Positions 24,252-33,701 of a stretch of 64,000 bases of DNA are shown here, piece by piece. The position numbers were made by a program, and so were the translations under genes. The notes under the pieces were generated by a model. The model did not search any database. It was given only the letters and a program-made list of their open reading frames with translations, and had not been told where the DNA came from. How positions within the stretch are numbered: the first letter of the stretch is position 1; the number at the start of each line of letters is the position of its first letter. This DNA comes from Bryobacterales bacterium (GTDB taxonomy: Bacteria; Acidobacteriota; Terriglobia; Bryobacterales; Bryobacteraceae), in contig JAEUQE010000012.1 in assembly GCA_016789785.1 (NCBI GenBank), forward strand, positions 8,354 to 72,353, given 5' to 3'.

Positions 24252-25571
24252 TTACCAGCGCGGAAGCACGCGCCGCCATTCGGGATCCACGCGCTTGCGC
24301 ATTTCCGCTTCGTCGTCGCGCTTGCGGTACGGGAGTTTCTCGTAGCGCTCGTTGAGGCGCGCAATCTGATCGTAGTCGAGCTCCACGCCGAGACCGCCTT
24401 TCTCCGGAATGCGGACCGCGCCATTGTGGAAGGCAATCCGGCCACCTAGCACGACTTCGTCCTGTTCGGTTTGCCAAGGATAGTGCGTGTCGCAGGCAAA
24501 GTGGAGATGCGGGCAGGCGGCAGCGGCATGCGTCATCGCCATCAGGCTGACGCCGAGGTGATTGTTGGAATGCATGGAGAGGCCCATTCCGAACACACTG
24601 CAGAAGTGATCGAGTTGCTGCTGCGCGCGGATGCCGCCCCAGTAGTGCGGATCGGAGAGCACGATCTGCACGGCATCGAGCTTCCAAGCCTGTGGGATGT
24701 GCGCGAACGAAGTGACAGCGACATTGCTGGCAAATGGCGTTTGAATGCCCTGAGCCATTAGCCGCTTGCGGACTTCGGCCATGCCTTCGAGCGAGGCGCA
24801 GGGGTCTTCGAGATAACCACCGTTGGACAGTTCTTCGACGAGGGCTTCGCCGACCTTGACGCTGGTATCGACACTCCAGGCGCAGTTCGGATCAATGCGC
24901 AGCGGCACTGTGGGGCCGAATTCGCGGCGCAGTGCGCGAATCGTTTCGATTTCGACATCGGGATCCAGCACGCCGCCCTTGAGTTTGATTTCGCGGAAGC
25001 CGTATTGCTCGATCATTTGGGCCGCCTGGCGGACCATCGCTTCGGGCGTGAGCCCTTCGCCGTACTCATCGTCGCGCGCATCATCGCCGAGACCGCCGCC
25101 GCCCGCATGCTTATAGAAGAGATAAGCGGAGAACGGGGTTTCATTGCGGGCGCGTCCACCCAGCAGATCGCAGACCGGCTTGTTCAACGCTTTGCCGATT
25201 GCGTCGAGACACGCGATTTCGATTGCGGCAAAGGTGCGCGTGTGGCGATCCATGGGATTCTCGCCGGGCACATGCCAGGTTTGAGAGCGATCACCGGTGA
25301 GCCCCGCCCGTTCCTGCTCCGCCTGAGCTTCGAAGTCCATCAGCAGGCTGGTGAGTTGGAAGACGTCGCGGCCAATCAGCTTCTCTCGCGCCGCGCTAAG
25401 CAATGCCAGGGGCTGTTCACCGCCGTAGGTCTCGGCGCAGCCTTTGATACCTTCATCGGTCTCGATCTCGACGATCGTACGAATCGCGTAGGGCGCGTGC
25501 AGGCCGTAGGAACTGCGCAGAGGCGGGTCGGCAATGGCGACGGGATGCAGATGGAGGGCTGTAATTCTCAT
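24252..25571 (-). CDS. Glucarate dehydratase-like enolase superfamily enzyme
   Basis: 439 residues, close to the usual family length of about 445. Motifs fit the glucarate dehydratase group: VAIADPPLRSSYGLHAPYA at the N-terminus, an IKLKGG lysine strand, metal ligands in RIDPNCAWS and YLEDPC, FASNVAVT (Asn) and the catalytic-histidine region LSMHSNNHLGVS. The enzyme dehydrates a hexarate such as D-glucarate to a 5-keto-4-deoxy product in the cytosol. The exact substrate is inferred. It is divergent from the propeller gene at 25679 and is followed by the zinc-ribbon gene. Confidence 0.85.
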   Translation of the reverse strand: MRITALHLHPVAIADPPLRSSYGLHAPYAIRTIVEIETDEGIKGCAETYGGEQPLALLSAAREKLIGRDVFQLTSLLMDFEAQAEQERAGLTGDRSQTWHVPGENPMDRHTRTFAAIEIACLDAIGKALNKPVCDLLGGRARNETPFSAYLFYKHAGGGGLGDDARDDEYGEGLTPEAMVRQAAQMIEQYGFREIKLKGGVLDPDVEIETIRALRREFGPTVPLRIDPNCAWSVDTSVKVGEALVEELSNGGYLEDPCASLEGMAEVRKRLMAQGIQTPFASNVAVTSFAHIPQAWKLDAVQIVLSDPHYWGGIRAQQQLDHFCSVFGMGLSMHSNNHLGVSLMAMTHAAAACPHLHFACDTHYPWQTEQDEVVLGGRIAFHNGAVRIPEKGGLGVELDYDQIARLNERYEKLPYRKRDDEAEMRKRVDPEWRRVLPRW

Positions 25572-25678
25572 GACCTTTCATGATGTCACGGAAGAGCGCC
25601 GCCGGTGGAGTTACCCGCGCCCTGAGAGCGGGTCTGCCAGAAAGAATTTCTTAATCCTGCATAATGGGCTGTAGCCCT

Positions 25679-28678
25679 ATGCGATCCATTTTCCTCGCCA
25701 GTCTCCTGGTGTCCGCGCTTTCGGCCCAGGCTCCTTTCGATGTCAAACTTCTGGACGCGCTCCAATACCGCTACATCGGACCCGCGAACATGGGGGGACG
25801 AACCGCGGATGTGGAAGGCGTGCCCGGCAACCCGCGCATTGTTTACGCCGGTACGGGCGGGGGCGGCCTCTTCAAATCCGTGAATGCAGGGCTCACCTGG
25901 TCGCCGTTGTTCGACCGGGCGGGCGCCACCGTCTCCGTGGGCGACCTCGTGCTCGACCCGCGCAACCCCGAGACCATTTGGCTCGGCACGGGCGAGGCCA
26001 ACATGCGGAACTCCGTATCGTTCGGCGATGGAGTGTACAAGTCCACCGATGGCGGGAAAACATGGTCGCATCTTGGTCTGAAAGAGACCGAACACATTGC
26101 CCGCGTGCTGGTCTCGCCGCTCGACTCCAACACGGCATGGGTCTGCGCCATCGGCCATCAGGCCGCGCCCAACGACGAGCGCGGTGTCTTCCTCACCACT
26201 GACGGGGGCAAGACCTGGCAGAAGACCCTCTTCGTCGACGACAAACACGGCTGCGCCGACCTGGACATCGACCGTCAGAACCCGAATGTCCTGCTGGCCG
26301 CGGTGTGGCGCTTTGAGCGCAAGCCCTGGAATCACACCTCGGGCAGCGAGCAGTCGGGCATATTCCGGTCGACCGATGGCGGGCGTACCTGGAAGAAGTC
26401 CACGCGGGGCTTGCCAAAGCTGATGGGCCGTGCGGGGGTAAAGCTGGCGCCTTCGAACGGCAACATCGCGTATGCCGCGTGCGAGTCGAAAGAGGGAACG
26501 TTTTACCGCTCGAACGACGCGGGGGAGAGCTGGACGGAGGTGACGCGGAACCGCGAGGTGGTGTCGCGCGGCTTTTATTACGCCGATCTCCGGGTGGATC
26601 CGAAAGACGAGAACCGCGTGTACGCCATCGCAACGAATCTGCTCGTTTCGATCGACGGCGGAAAGGCGTGGCGGAACATCGTCGGCAACACCCACATCGA
26701 TTACCACTCGCTCTGGATCGATCCCGTGGACCCCAACCGCATGTGGCACGGGCAGGATGGAGGGGTCTCGGTTTCCTACGATCGCGGCGACACTTGGGAG
26801 GCGGTGACGAACCTTCCTCTCGGCCAGTTCTACCAGATCTACGCCGACAACGCGCTGCCCTTCTACAACATCACGGGTGGCTTGCAGGATAACGGCACGT
26901 GGCGCGGTCCGTCGCGCGTGCGCCAGCCCTCGGGGATTACGAACGCCGAATGGACGCTGGTGAGTTTCGGTGACGGGTTCTATGCGCTCGGGCACCCCGA
27001 CAACCCCGACCTGCTACTGACGGAGAGCCAGGGCGGACGGATTCTCATCAACGATCTGAAGACAGGGTATCAGAAGTCCATTACGCCGCAGCCGCGCTCG
27101 GGCTGGATCAACCAGCTCAAGTACCGCTTCAACTGGAACTCTCCCATCGTGGGCTCGCCGCACGGCAAGACCACCGTCTACCTCGGCTCCAATGTGCTGT
27201 TCCAGTCGCGCGATTTCGGCTCGAGTTGGGAACCGATCAGCCCGGATCTCACCACCAATAACCCGGAGAAGTACAAGCCCGCAGGCGGTCCGGTGTGGCT
27301 CGACAATTCGACCGCGGAGAACAACGGGACCATCATCACGATTGGCGAATCGCCGGTGAAATCCGGGGTGATCTGGGTAGGGACTGACGACGGGAATCTT
27401 CAGGTGACGATGGACGGCGGCAAGGCGTGGACCAACGTGGCGGCCAACGTCGCCGGCGTGCCGGCCGAGTCTCCTGTTTCGCATGTGGAGCCTTCGCGCA
27501 CGAATGCCATGACGGCATACGCGAGCTTCGACCGCCATCTGCTGGACGACTACCGCCCGCACCTGTTCAAAACCACCGACGGCGGAAAGAGCTGGACGCG
27601 TTTGGTGAACGGGCTTCCCGAAAAGGCTTACGTGCAGGTGGTGAAGGAGGATCCGAAGAATCCCAACCTTTTGTATGCCGGGACCGAGACCGGTTTATTC
27701 GCGAGTTGGAACGGCGGGCAGACCTGGCAGCCGCTGCTGCTGAAGAACCTCTCCAAGGTGGCCGTGCACGACATTCTCGTTCACCCGCGCGAGAACGATC
27801 TCATTCTCGGAACGCACGGCCGCTCGGTGGTGATACTCGACGACGTCACGCCGCTGCAACAGATGAGCGCGGAGATCGCCGCCAAGCCCGCCCATCTCTT
27901 TGCCGCGCGCCCTGCGCTGCGCCATGCCACTCCGATGCGCGCTTATGGGCTGGGCGGCAAAGCCTACGCCGCCGCCAATCCGCCCTACGGCGCCTTGCTC
28001 ACCTACTACCTGAAGGACAAGGCGGAGAACGTCAAGCTCGAGATTCTGGATGAGAAAGGCGCCATCATCCGCACTCTCCGCGACGCGCCCAAGGAGCAGG
28101 GCTTCAACCGGATCAACTGGGATCTGCGCTACGACGGACCCGAGTTGCGCCGCGCTCCCGACCCGATGGAGGTCACCTTCGGCGGCGGTCCCCGTGGGCC
28201 CGAAGTCGTTCCGGGCGCCTATAAGGTGCGGTTGACGGCTGCCGGGCAGGCGCTGGAGCAGAAGATCGAGGTCAAGCTGGATCCCACGCTGAATAGCCCC
28301 CTGAGCGACCTCGTGTTGCAGCGGGACACCGCGTTGAAGCTGCGCGCGATGGCCAGCGAGTCGAACACGAGGTTGAAGAAGTTCGACGCCGAGATCGCGC
28401 GGCTGGCTGCGTTGGAGGAGTACCACCGGCGCACCCTGAGCGAGGCGGACGCCAAATCCGCGAATGAGAAGGTTGCCGCGGAGCGCAAGACGATCCAGGC
28501 GCAGATCGCCAAGTACGGCCAGCTTGCGGGCGCCGGCCGGCTGGATTCGCCGCCCACGATCGAACAGGAGATCAACGGGTTATACCAACAGATCGCGGGC
28601 AATATCGGAGCGCCAACGGCCGCCGAACTCGCCTACCTCGCCGATGTCGAGGCGCGCTACAAGGAAATCCGTCCGTGA
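25679..28678 (+). CDS. Large secreted BNR/sortilin-type propeller protein
   Basis: About 999 residues. The ATG at 25679 opens a signal peptide (MRSIFLASLLVSALSAQA). At least six BNR-type Asp-box blades are visible: VNAGLTWSP, TDGGKTWSH, TDGGKTWQK, TDGGRTWKK, NDAGESWTE and TDGGKSWTR. They are interspersed with GTG/GTE segments typical of sortilin/VPS10-like and glycosyl-hydrolase-like propellers. The last 250 residues form a separate domain with LEILDEKGAIIRTLR and FNRINWDLRYDGPE, followed by a helical end. These proteins are abundant in Acidobacteria; activity is undefined, and no sialidase catalytic set is obvious. Confidence 0.85.
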   Translation: MRSIFLASLLVSALSAQAPFDVKLLDALQYRYIGPANMGGRTADVEGVPGNPRIVYAGTGGGGLFKSVNAGLTWSPLFDRAGATVSVGDLVLDPRNPETIWLGTGEANMRNSVSFGDGVYKSTDGGKTWSHLGLKETEHIARVLVSPLDSNTAWVCAIGHQAAPNDERGVFLTTDGGKTWQKTLFVDDKHGCADLDIDRQNPNVLLAAVWRFERKPWNHTSGSEQSGIFRSTDGGRTWKKSTRGLPKLMGRAGVKLAPSNGNIAYAACESKEGTFYRSNDAGESWTEVTRNREVVSRGFYYADLRVDPKDENRVYAIATNLLVSIDGGKAWRNIVGNTHIDYHSLWIDPVDPNRMWHGQDGGVSVSYDRGDTWEAVTNLPLGQFYQIYADNALPFYNITGGLQDNGTWRGPSRVRQPSGITNAEWTLVSFGDGFYALGHPDNPDLLLTESQGGRILINDLKTGYQKSITPQPRSGWINQLKYRFNWNSPIVGSPHGKTTVYLGSNVLFQSRDFGSSWEPISPDLTTNNPEKYKPAGGPVWLDNSTAENNGTIITIGESPVKSGVIWVGTDDGNLQVTMDGGKAWTNVAANVAGVPAESPVSHVEPSRTNAMTAYASFDRHLLDDYRPHLFKTTDGGKSWTRLVNGLPEKAYVQVVKEDPKNPNLLYAGTETGLFASWNGGQTWQPLLLKNLSKVAVHDILVHPRENDLILGTHGRSVVILDDVTPLQQMSAEIAAKPAHLFAARPALRHATPMRAYGLGGKAYAAANPPYGALLTYYLKDKAENVKLEILDEKGAIIRTLRDAPKEQGFNRINWDLRYDGPELRRAPDPMEVTFGGGPRGPEVVPGAYKVRLTAAGQALEQKIEVKLDPTLNSPLSDLVLQRDTALKLRAMASESNTRLKKFDAEIARLAALEEYHRRTLSEADAKSANEKVAAERKTIQAQIAKYGQLAGAGRLDSPPTIEQEINGLYQQIAGNIGAPTAAELAYLADVEARYKEIRP

Positions 28679-28791
28679 AACTGCTCGTTTCGCCCTATGG
28701 ATCTGCGCGGGGCGGGCGGTGATCCCCGCCGCGACGGCAGGATACCGGGCGATTTGTCGCGATATAGTGGTACGCAATTGCAAGGAATGCA

Positions 28792-28820
28792 TTGTGCGCC
28801 ACAGAAAAATGAGCTAGACT
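28792..28820 (+). promoter_or_regulatory. Candidate promoter for the hybrid histidine kinase
   Basis: TTGTGC (28792-28797) and TAGACT (28815-28820) are separated by exactly 17 bp. They lie about 110 bp before the likely start codon. The match is only moderate. Confidence 0.35.
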
Positions 28821-28931
28821 AATCGCACCGAAGCTCCGAAAAATGCGGGACGTCGCGCAAACCACCGCATCCGTCCATGGTTCCTGTTGGAGAGACAGCA
28901 GCGAGTTAAGTCTGGCTTTTGCAGGTATCAA

Positions 28932-30800
28932 ATGCACGAGAAGAGTTCCATGCGGCTCCCAACCGGCGAACCCGCCCGGCCTTTCGGGGTCCCAGCGGGG
29001 AGTGCGGAGACTGGATGGCTGGGCATACCTGCCATGGAACTCACCGTAGCGGGACCTGCGCCAGGCAGCAGTTCCGACGGCAGCACTCACGAGCGGGTTT
29101 GGCGGCTGCTGGCGGAACGTTCCGCCCCCGGCGGGCTGATGTATATCGTGATTCTCGCAATCGTCGGGCTGGCGACGCCGATTTCAGAAAGGCATCCGGT
29201 CTTATACGGCTTTTCCATGGCGGGAACGGCGGTTTTCGGTCTGCTGCGCTTTTTCGCCGCGCGCCGGATCAGCCAGGGCGACCGCTCTGAGGTGTGGCGG
29301 CTGCGGTTACGATCTGGCCTCTATGGGAATTTTCTCGTCTACGGTGTTTTTGCGGCGCTCAGTGCGCGATGTTGCCTGACGGATTGGAGTGGCAGTCTCA
29401 TTGTGGTGGCTGGCGCTGGGCTGGCCGCGGGCGCGATCTCCGCCCTCGCGCCGGATCCGCGCCTCGCCGTACGCGCGTTGGCGATCCTGGTTTGTCCGAC
29501 GACAGTAGCCTCGCTTGTAAGGGGCGACGCTCCTGGTTTCGCGATTGCGGCATTGAGCATGGTGTTTCTTTCGCTCCTTCTGATTCAATTGCGCCTGTGT
29601 TCCCGTGACTTTTGGAACGCCGTGCATGTGGAGGAGATGGCAGCGGCGCGAAAGCAAGCCGAGTCGACGGCCGCGCACAAGACGGAACTGCTGGCAAGCA
29701 TGAGCCACGAAATCCGCACGCCGATGTATGGGGTTGTGGGCGCGCTCCAGTTGATCCTGCAGACTCCGCTCGACCGGGAGCAGCAAGACTATGCCCGCAT
29801 GTGTCTGACATCGGCCGAGAATCTCGTCTCGGTGCTGAATGCGATTCTCGAATACTCGAAGGGGGAAGCGGGCCGGATCACGGTTGTGAGCGCGCCGCTC
29901 GATCTGAGGCAGACCATCGAGACTGCGGTCGCGCCTTTCCGTCTCTGCGCGCAGCAGAAAGGACTAGGTTTTGAGACGGATATCGCGCTGGTGAAGACAT
30001 GTTTTCTGGGCGATGCCGCGCGGATCGGGCAAGTGGTGACGAATCTCGTTTCGAACGCTGTGAAATTCACGAGATACGGCGCCGTAAGGGTGCGGGCGGA
30101 CATTGAGGGCCAGCCGGGCGAACCCGGCCTCGTGGTGATCCGCGTGATTGATACGGGGATCGGCATCGGGACTGAGGCGCGGACGAAGCTATTCAAGCCC
30201 TTTGTGCAGGTACATCACGACGAGCCGGATGTGCTAGGGGGCACGGGGCTTGGCCTGGCCATCTCGCGGCAACTGGCGGAGGCGATGGGTGGGTCGCTGG
30301 TGCTGGAGCGGACCGGGGCATGGGGATCGACGTTCCGCTTCCAATTGGCGCTGGCCGAGACGCCGCGGAAGCCGGAGACCTCGCACGCCAAGCCTCCCAG
30401 GCTCCAGGGCAGGGTATTGCTGGCCGAAGACAATCTTCTGAATCAGCGAATCACGGCGAGACTGTTGGAGAAGGCAGGGGTGGATGTGCAGATCGCCTCC
30501 GACGGCGTGCAGGCGGTGGAAGCGTTGCAGGCAGGCGAATATGATCTGATTCTGATGGACAATCTGATGCCGCGTCTCAACGGAGTGGACGCGACGCGGC
30601 AGATTCGCGCGATGGAAAGAGACCGTCGAACGCCGATTGTGGCGGTATCGGCCAACGCGCTGGAGGATCAGACGCAGGAACTTCGCATGGCAGGCGCGGA
30701 CGATTTCCTCCACAAGCCGTTTCATCCGAACGAGCTCTACATGGTGCTTGAGCGCTATTTGCCAAAGGGCAACGTACGCAGCGCCGCGGCGGGCGCGTGA
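28932..30800 (+). CDS. Hybrid sensor histidine kinase with receiver domain
   Basis: About 622 residues. Roughly six N-terminal membrane segments (for example LMYIVILAIVGLATPI, NFLVYGVFAALSA, LIVVAGAGLAAGAIS, AALSMVFLSLLLIQL) lead to a HisKA domain with the phospho-acceptor in LASMSHEIRTPM. A HATPase domain (IDTGIGIG, GGTGLGLAIS) and a C-terminal receiver (VLLAEDNLLNQRI, LILMDNLMPRLNG, AVSANA, FLHKPF) follow. There is no separate periplasmic sensor, so it likely senses the membrane or a small ligand. No response regulator gene is adjacent. Start is uncertain: ATGs at 28932, 28950 and 29034 are all possible. It ends 7 bp from the convergent argR. Confidence 0.85.
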   Translation: MHEKSSMRLPTGEPARPFGVPAGSAETGWLGIPAMELTVAGPAPGSSSDGSTHERVWRLLAERSAPGGLMYIVILAIVGLATPISERHPVLYGFSMAGTAVFGLLRFFAARRISQGDRSEVWRLRLRSGLYGNFLVYGVFAALSARCCLTDWSGSLIVVAGAGLAAGAISALAPDPRLAVRALAILVCPTTVASLVRGDAPGFAIAALSMVFLSLLLIQLRLCSRDFWNAVHVEEMAAARKQAESTAAHKTELLASMSHEIRTPMYGVVGALQLILQTPLDREQQDYARMCLTSAENLVSVLNAILEYSKGEAGRITVVSAPLDLRQTIETAVAPFRLCAQQKGLGFETDIALVKTCFLGDAARIGQVVTNLVSNAVKFTRYGAVRVRADIEGQPGEPGLVVIRVIDTGIGIGTEARTKLFKPFVQVHHDEPDVLGGTGLGLAISRQLAEAMGGSLVLERTGAWGSTFRFQLALAETPRKPETSHAKPPRLQGRVLLAEDNLLNQRITARLLEKAGVDVQIASDGVQAVEALQAGEYDLILMDNLMPRLNGVDATRQIRAMERDRRTPIVAVSANALEDQTQELRMAGADDFLHKPFHPNELYMVLERYLPKGNVRSAAAGA

Positions 30801-30807
30801 ACCGTCC

Positions 30808-31233
30808 TTACATTGAGCTGAGTTTCTGGCGGAGCTGGAGCGCGGTGTCCTCGTCGGGAGTGACGATGAGGATTGTGTCATCGCCGGCCACGGTCCCGAC
30901 GATTTCGGGCCAACTGGCTTGATCGAGAGCCACGGCCAGGGGGCTCGCGCTGCCGGTACGCGTCTTGAGGACGATCAGATTTTTCGCCACGCGAATCTCG
31001 GTGAGAAACTCAGCCACGGCGTCTTCCACGCTGGGTCCCACAGGGGCGGCCGTGAGTTGGCGGTAACCTTCGGAGGTTTTCGCGAGGTTCAATTCCCGGA
31101 TATCGCGAGAGAGAGTAACCTGTGTGGTGTCGATCCCGCGCTCCGCCAGTATGCCGGCGAGTTCCTCCTGCGTGTGCACGTGTTGACGGCGGATGATCTC
31201 GAGGATGGCCTGCTGGCGTTCGCGTTTGATCAT
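30808..31233 (-). CDS. argR: Arginine repressor ArgR
   Basis: 141 residues. The N-terminal winged helix (KRERQQAILEIIRRQHVHTQEEL, here read as QQAILEIIRR and HTQEELAGIL, then TQVTLSRDIRELNL) contains the SRDI recognition-helix motif. The C-terminal oligomerisation/arginine-binding half includes LIVLKTRTGSASPLAVALDQ and EIVGTVAGDDTILIV with the conserved GDD. ArgR binds ARG boxes with L-arginine as co-repressor. It is the last gene of argF-argH-argR, 12 bp after argH, so it should repress its own synthesis through the operator in front of argF. Confidence 0.95.
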   Translation of the reverse strand: MIKRERQQAILEIIRRQHVHTQEELAGILAERGIDTTQVTLSRDIRELNLAKTSEGYRQLTAAPVGPSVEDAVAEFLTEIRVAKNLIVLKTRTGSASPLAVALDQASWPEIVGTVAGDDTILIVTPDEDTALQLRQKLSSM

Positions 31234-31245
31234 GATGGATGTCTT

Positions 31246-32631
31246 CTAACCGCGCATCCGGCGCAGGCGTGCCTCGGCTTCGTTGAGGGCCGCGGCGACG
31301 CGCGCGGGACCTGTTCCACCGGCGATTTCCCGTGTCTTGATGCCTTCCCTTGGATCGAGCAGCACCGCCATTTCCGCCTGGAATTCCGGGGCGAACGCGG
31401 TGAGTTCGGCGGCACTCCAGTCCTTCGCGCCTCGGCCCTGCTTGACGCTTTCGAGCACGAGGCGTCCCACGATTTTGTGCGCCTGATGAAACGGGACGCC
31501 GTTGCGGGCGAGCGCGTCGGCAAGGTCCGTGGCGACGGCCCAACTCTGCTCGGCGGCCGCCATCGGCACTTCCGGTTTCAGCGTGGCGGTTTGGACGACG
31601 GCACACGCCATTTCCAGCGATTGCAGCAACTGCGAAGCAGCGTCGAACAGCGGCTCCTTGTCCTCCTGCATGTCGCGGTTGTAAGTCATGGGCAGACCCT
31701 TCATGGTGACTAACAATGCCATGTAAGTTCCGAAGACCCGGCCCGCCTTGCCGCGGATCAATTCGAGTGAGTCGGGATTGCGCTTTTGCGGCATCATGCT
31801 CGATCCGCTGGTGACGCCGTCGCCGAGATCCATCCAGCCGAACTCCTCGCCGGTGTAGAGGATCCAGTCCTCGGCGAGGCGGCTCAAATGGAGCATGATG
31901 AGATTGGCCGCATGCTCGAAATCGAGAATGAAATCGCGGTCGCCACTGACATCCATGCTATTGCGGGTGATGGAATCGAAGCCGAGTTCCCTCGCAATTG
32001 CCTCGCGATCCACGGGGAAGCCGCTTCCGGCAAGCGCGCCGGATCCAAGCGGCATTACGTTGACGCGGCGGCGGGCGTCGCCGAGGCGTTCCCAGTCGCG
32101 GGCGAACATCTCGAAATAGGCCAGCAGATAGTGCGGCCAAAGGACCGGTTGCGCACGGCGGGTGTGCGTGTAGCCGGGAATGATCGCATCGGGATACCGG
32201 CGCGCCAGCTTGAGTAACTCGTCGAGTAAGTCACCCAGTAGCCCTCGCGCCGCATCAATCTGACCGCGGAGCCAGAGGCGCACATCGAGCGAGACCTGGT
32301 CGTTACGGCTGCGGCCGGTGTGGATCTTGTCGGCGAGATCGGCGCCGACGCGTTCCTTCAACTTGCGGATGACGACGGTGTGCACGTCTTCTTCCGTGGA
32401 ATTGTCGAAGAACGCGGGATCGGCGGCTTGCTGCCGCATGGTTTCGAGCGCTTCGACCAGCGCCGCGCATTCGGAGTGCGTCAGAATGCCGATGGTTCGC
32501 AGACCACGGGCATGCGCGATGGAACCCATCAGGTCGGCATCAATGAGCCGTTTGTCATAATGCAGACTGCGCCCGAAGCGGTCGAACACTTCGGAAGGTC
32601 CGCCTTCGAATCTTCCACCCCAAAGTTTCAT
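31246..32631 (-). CDS. argH: Argininosuccinate lyase
   Basis: 461 residues, the usual length. It begins KLWGGRFEGGPSEVFDRF, and the catalytic-serine loop signature GSSMMPQKRNPDSLELIRGK is present, as are TGRSRNDQVSLDVRLW and GYTHTRRAQPVLWPHYLLAY. The enzyme cleaves argininosuccinate to arginine and fumarate, the last step of arginine synthesis. It lies between argF and argR in one transcription unit; argG is not in the window. Confidence 0.97.
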   Translation of the reverse strand: MKLWGGRFEGGPSEVFDRFGRSLHYDKRLIDADLMGSIAHARGLRTIGILTHSECAALVEALETMRQQAADPAFFDNSTEEDVHTVVIRKLKERVGADLADKIHTGRSRNDQVSLDVRLWLRGQIDAARGLLGDLLDELLKLARRYPDAIIPGYTHTRRAQPVLWPHYLLAYFEMFARDWERLGDARRRVNVMPLGSGALAGSGFPVDREAIARELGFDSITRNSMDVSGDRDFILDFEHAANLIMLHLSRLAEDWILYTGEEFGWMDLGDGVTSGSSMMPQKRNPDSLELIRGKAGRVFGTYMALLVTMKGLPMTYNRDMQEDKEPLFDAASQLLQSLEMACAVVQTATLKPEVPMAAAEQSWAVATDLADALARNGVPFHQAHKIVGRLVLESVKQGRGAKDWSAAELTAFAPEFQAEMAVLLDPREGIKTREIAGGTGPARVAAALNEAEARLRRMRG

Positions 32632-32659
32632 TCCGTCTTTGATTGTCGGTGTTTGCGCC

Positions 32660-33604
32660 TTAGTTGAGCAACATCAACAGGAGCGCCTTCTGCGCGTGCA
32701 GCCTGTTCTCGGCCTGGTCGAACACCACCGAGTGCGGCAGTTCCATCACTTCGTCGGTGACTTCCTGGCCGCGCTTGGCGGGCAGACAGTGCATGAAGAC
32801 TGCGTCTTCCCGGGCTGCCGCCATGAGGTTTTCGCATACCTGATGGCCGGCGAAGGTAGCCTTGCGCTGTTCGGCTTCGGCTTCCTGTCCCATGCTGGCC
32901 CAGACATCGGTATACACGGCGTGCGCGCCGCGAACCGCCTCGTAGGGATCGGTGCAAACGTGCACCTTCGCGCCGGTCTCCGCCGCGAAAGCGCGTGCCT
33001 TGGCAACAATGCCGGCGTCGGGCTCATGGCCCTTGGGCGTGGCAACGGCGATGTCCGCGCCGAGCCGGCTGGTCTGCAGCATGAGCGAGTGCGCCACGTT
33101 GTTGCCGTCGCCAACGAAGGCAAGCTTGACGCCACGGAAGCGGCCGAACTTCTCCTTCAACGTGGTCATGTCGGCGAGCGCCTGGCAGGGATGATAGAGG
33201 TCACTGAGCGCGTTGATCACGGGGACCGAGGACCAGTGCGCGAGTTCTTCAATGGTCTGCTGGGTGAAGGTGCGCGCGACGATTCCCTGCGTCCAGCGGT
33301 CGAGGTTTCGGGCGACATCCTTCAGAGGCTCGCGATCACCGATAGGCCCGTTGGAGAGGATGGCGTCGCCGCCGAGCTGCTTGATGGCGAGTTCGAACGT
33401 CATGCGCGTGCGCAGAGAGGGCTTCTCAAAAAGCAGAGTGAGATAGCGGCCCTTGAGGGCCGAGGCATAACGCACAGGGCTGCGCTTCACCTGTGCCGTG
33501 AGGTCGAGCAACGCCGTGAGTTCGTGCGTGGTCAGGTCGAAGTCCGACCGGAGATCGCCTTGCGCCACCCGCCATTCCGAGATGTCCGTCAACGCAGCCG
33601 CCAT
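32660..33604 (-). CDS. argF: Ornithine carbamoyltransferase (SLRTR variant)
   Basis: 314 residues from the ATG at 33604, which has GGGAGG as ribosome site; the in-frame extension upstream runs through the operator. The carbamoyl-phosphate motif reads FEKPSLRTRMTFE (SLRTR instead of STRTR). LYHPCQALADM, LAFVGDGNNVAHS, the DVWASMGQE loop and MHCLPAKRG support ornithine carbamoyltransferase. The SMG loop argues against acetylornithine variants. It makes citrulline from ornithine. First gene of argF-argH-argR. Confidence 0.92.
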   Translation of the reverse strand: MAAALTDISEWRVAQGDLRSDFDLTTHELTALLDLTAQVKRSPVRYASALKGRYLTLLFEKPSLRTRMTFELAIKQLGGDAILSNGPIGDREPLKDVARNLDRWTQGIVARTFTQQTIEELAHWSSVPVINALSDLYHPCQALADMTTLKEKFGRFRGVKLAFVGDGNNVAHSLMLQTSRLGADIAVATPKGHEPDAGIVAKARAFAAETGAKVHVCTDPYEAVRGAHAVYTDVWASMGQEAEAEQRKATFAGHQVCENLMAAAREDAVFMHCLPAKRGQEVTDEVMELPHSVVFDQAENRLHAQKALLLMLLN

Positions 33605-33628
33605 CTTCGTGTCCTCCCGAAAGCTAAA

Positions 33629-33646
33629 GGGGACCCTGTGGTCCCC
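33629..33646 (-). promoter_or_regulatory. Hairpin in the argF leader
   Basis: GGGGACC (33629-33635) and GGTCCCC (33640-33646) form a perfect 7-bp stem with a four-base loop, between the operator and the argF ribosome site. On the transcribed minus strand three T follow the stem. It is too weak as a terminator by itself but may stabilise the leader or take part in attenuation. Confidence 0.45.
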
Positions 33647-33647
33647 G

Positions 33648-33685
33648 TGTGAATTTTTATTCACTACCATGAATAATTACACATT
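33648..33685 (-). promoter_or_regulatory. ArgR operator: two adjacent ARG boxes
   Basis: Box 1 at 33648-33665 is TGTGAATTTTTATTCACT, a perfect TGAAT-N4-ATTCA palindrome as in the classic 18-bp ARG box. Box 2 at 33668-33685 starts CATGAATAATT and ends ACACATT: its left half is perfect, its right half matches three of five positions. Only 2 bp separate the boxes, the expected arrangement for an ArgR hexamer on one face of DNA. They flank the predicted transcription start of argF. Confidence 0.9.
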
Positions 33686-33701
33686 CTGGGTTGGATTGCA
33701 A
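33674..33701 (-). promoter_or_regulatory. Candidate argF promoter overlapping ARG box 2
   Basis: On the minus strand TTGCAA (33696-33701) and TAATTA (33674-33679) are spaced by 16 bp. The start of transcription would fall near 33666, between the two ARG boxes, so bound ArgR would block polymerase. Confidence 0.5.

Noticed and set aside
25586..26995. 469-codon minus-strand frame within the BNR propeller gene
   Set aside because: Shadow of a gene with repeated Asp boxes.
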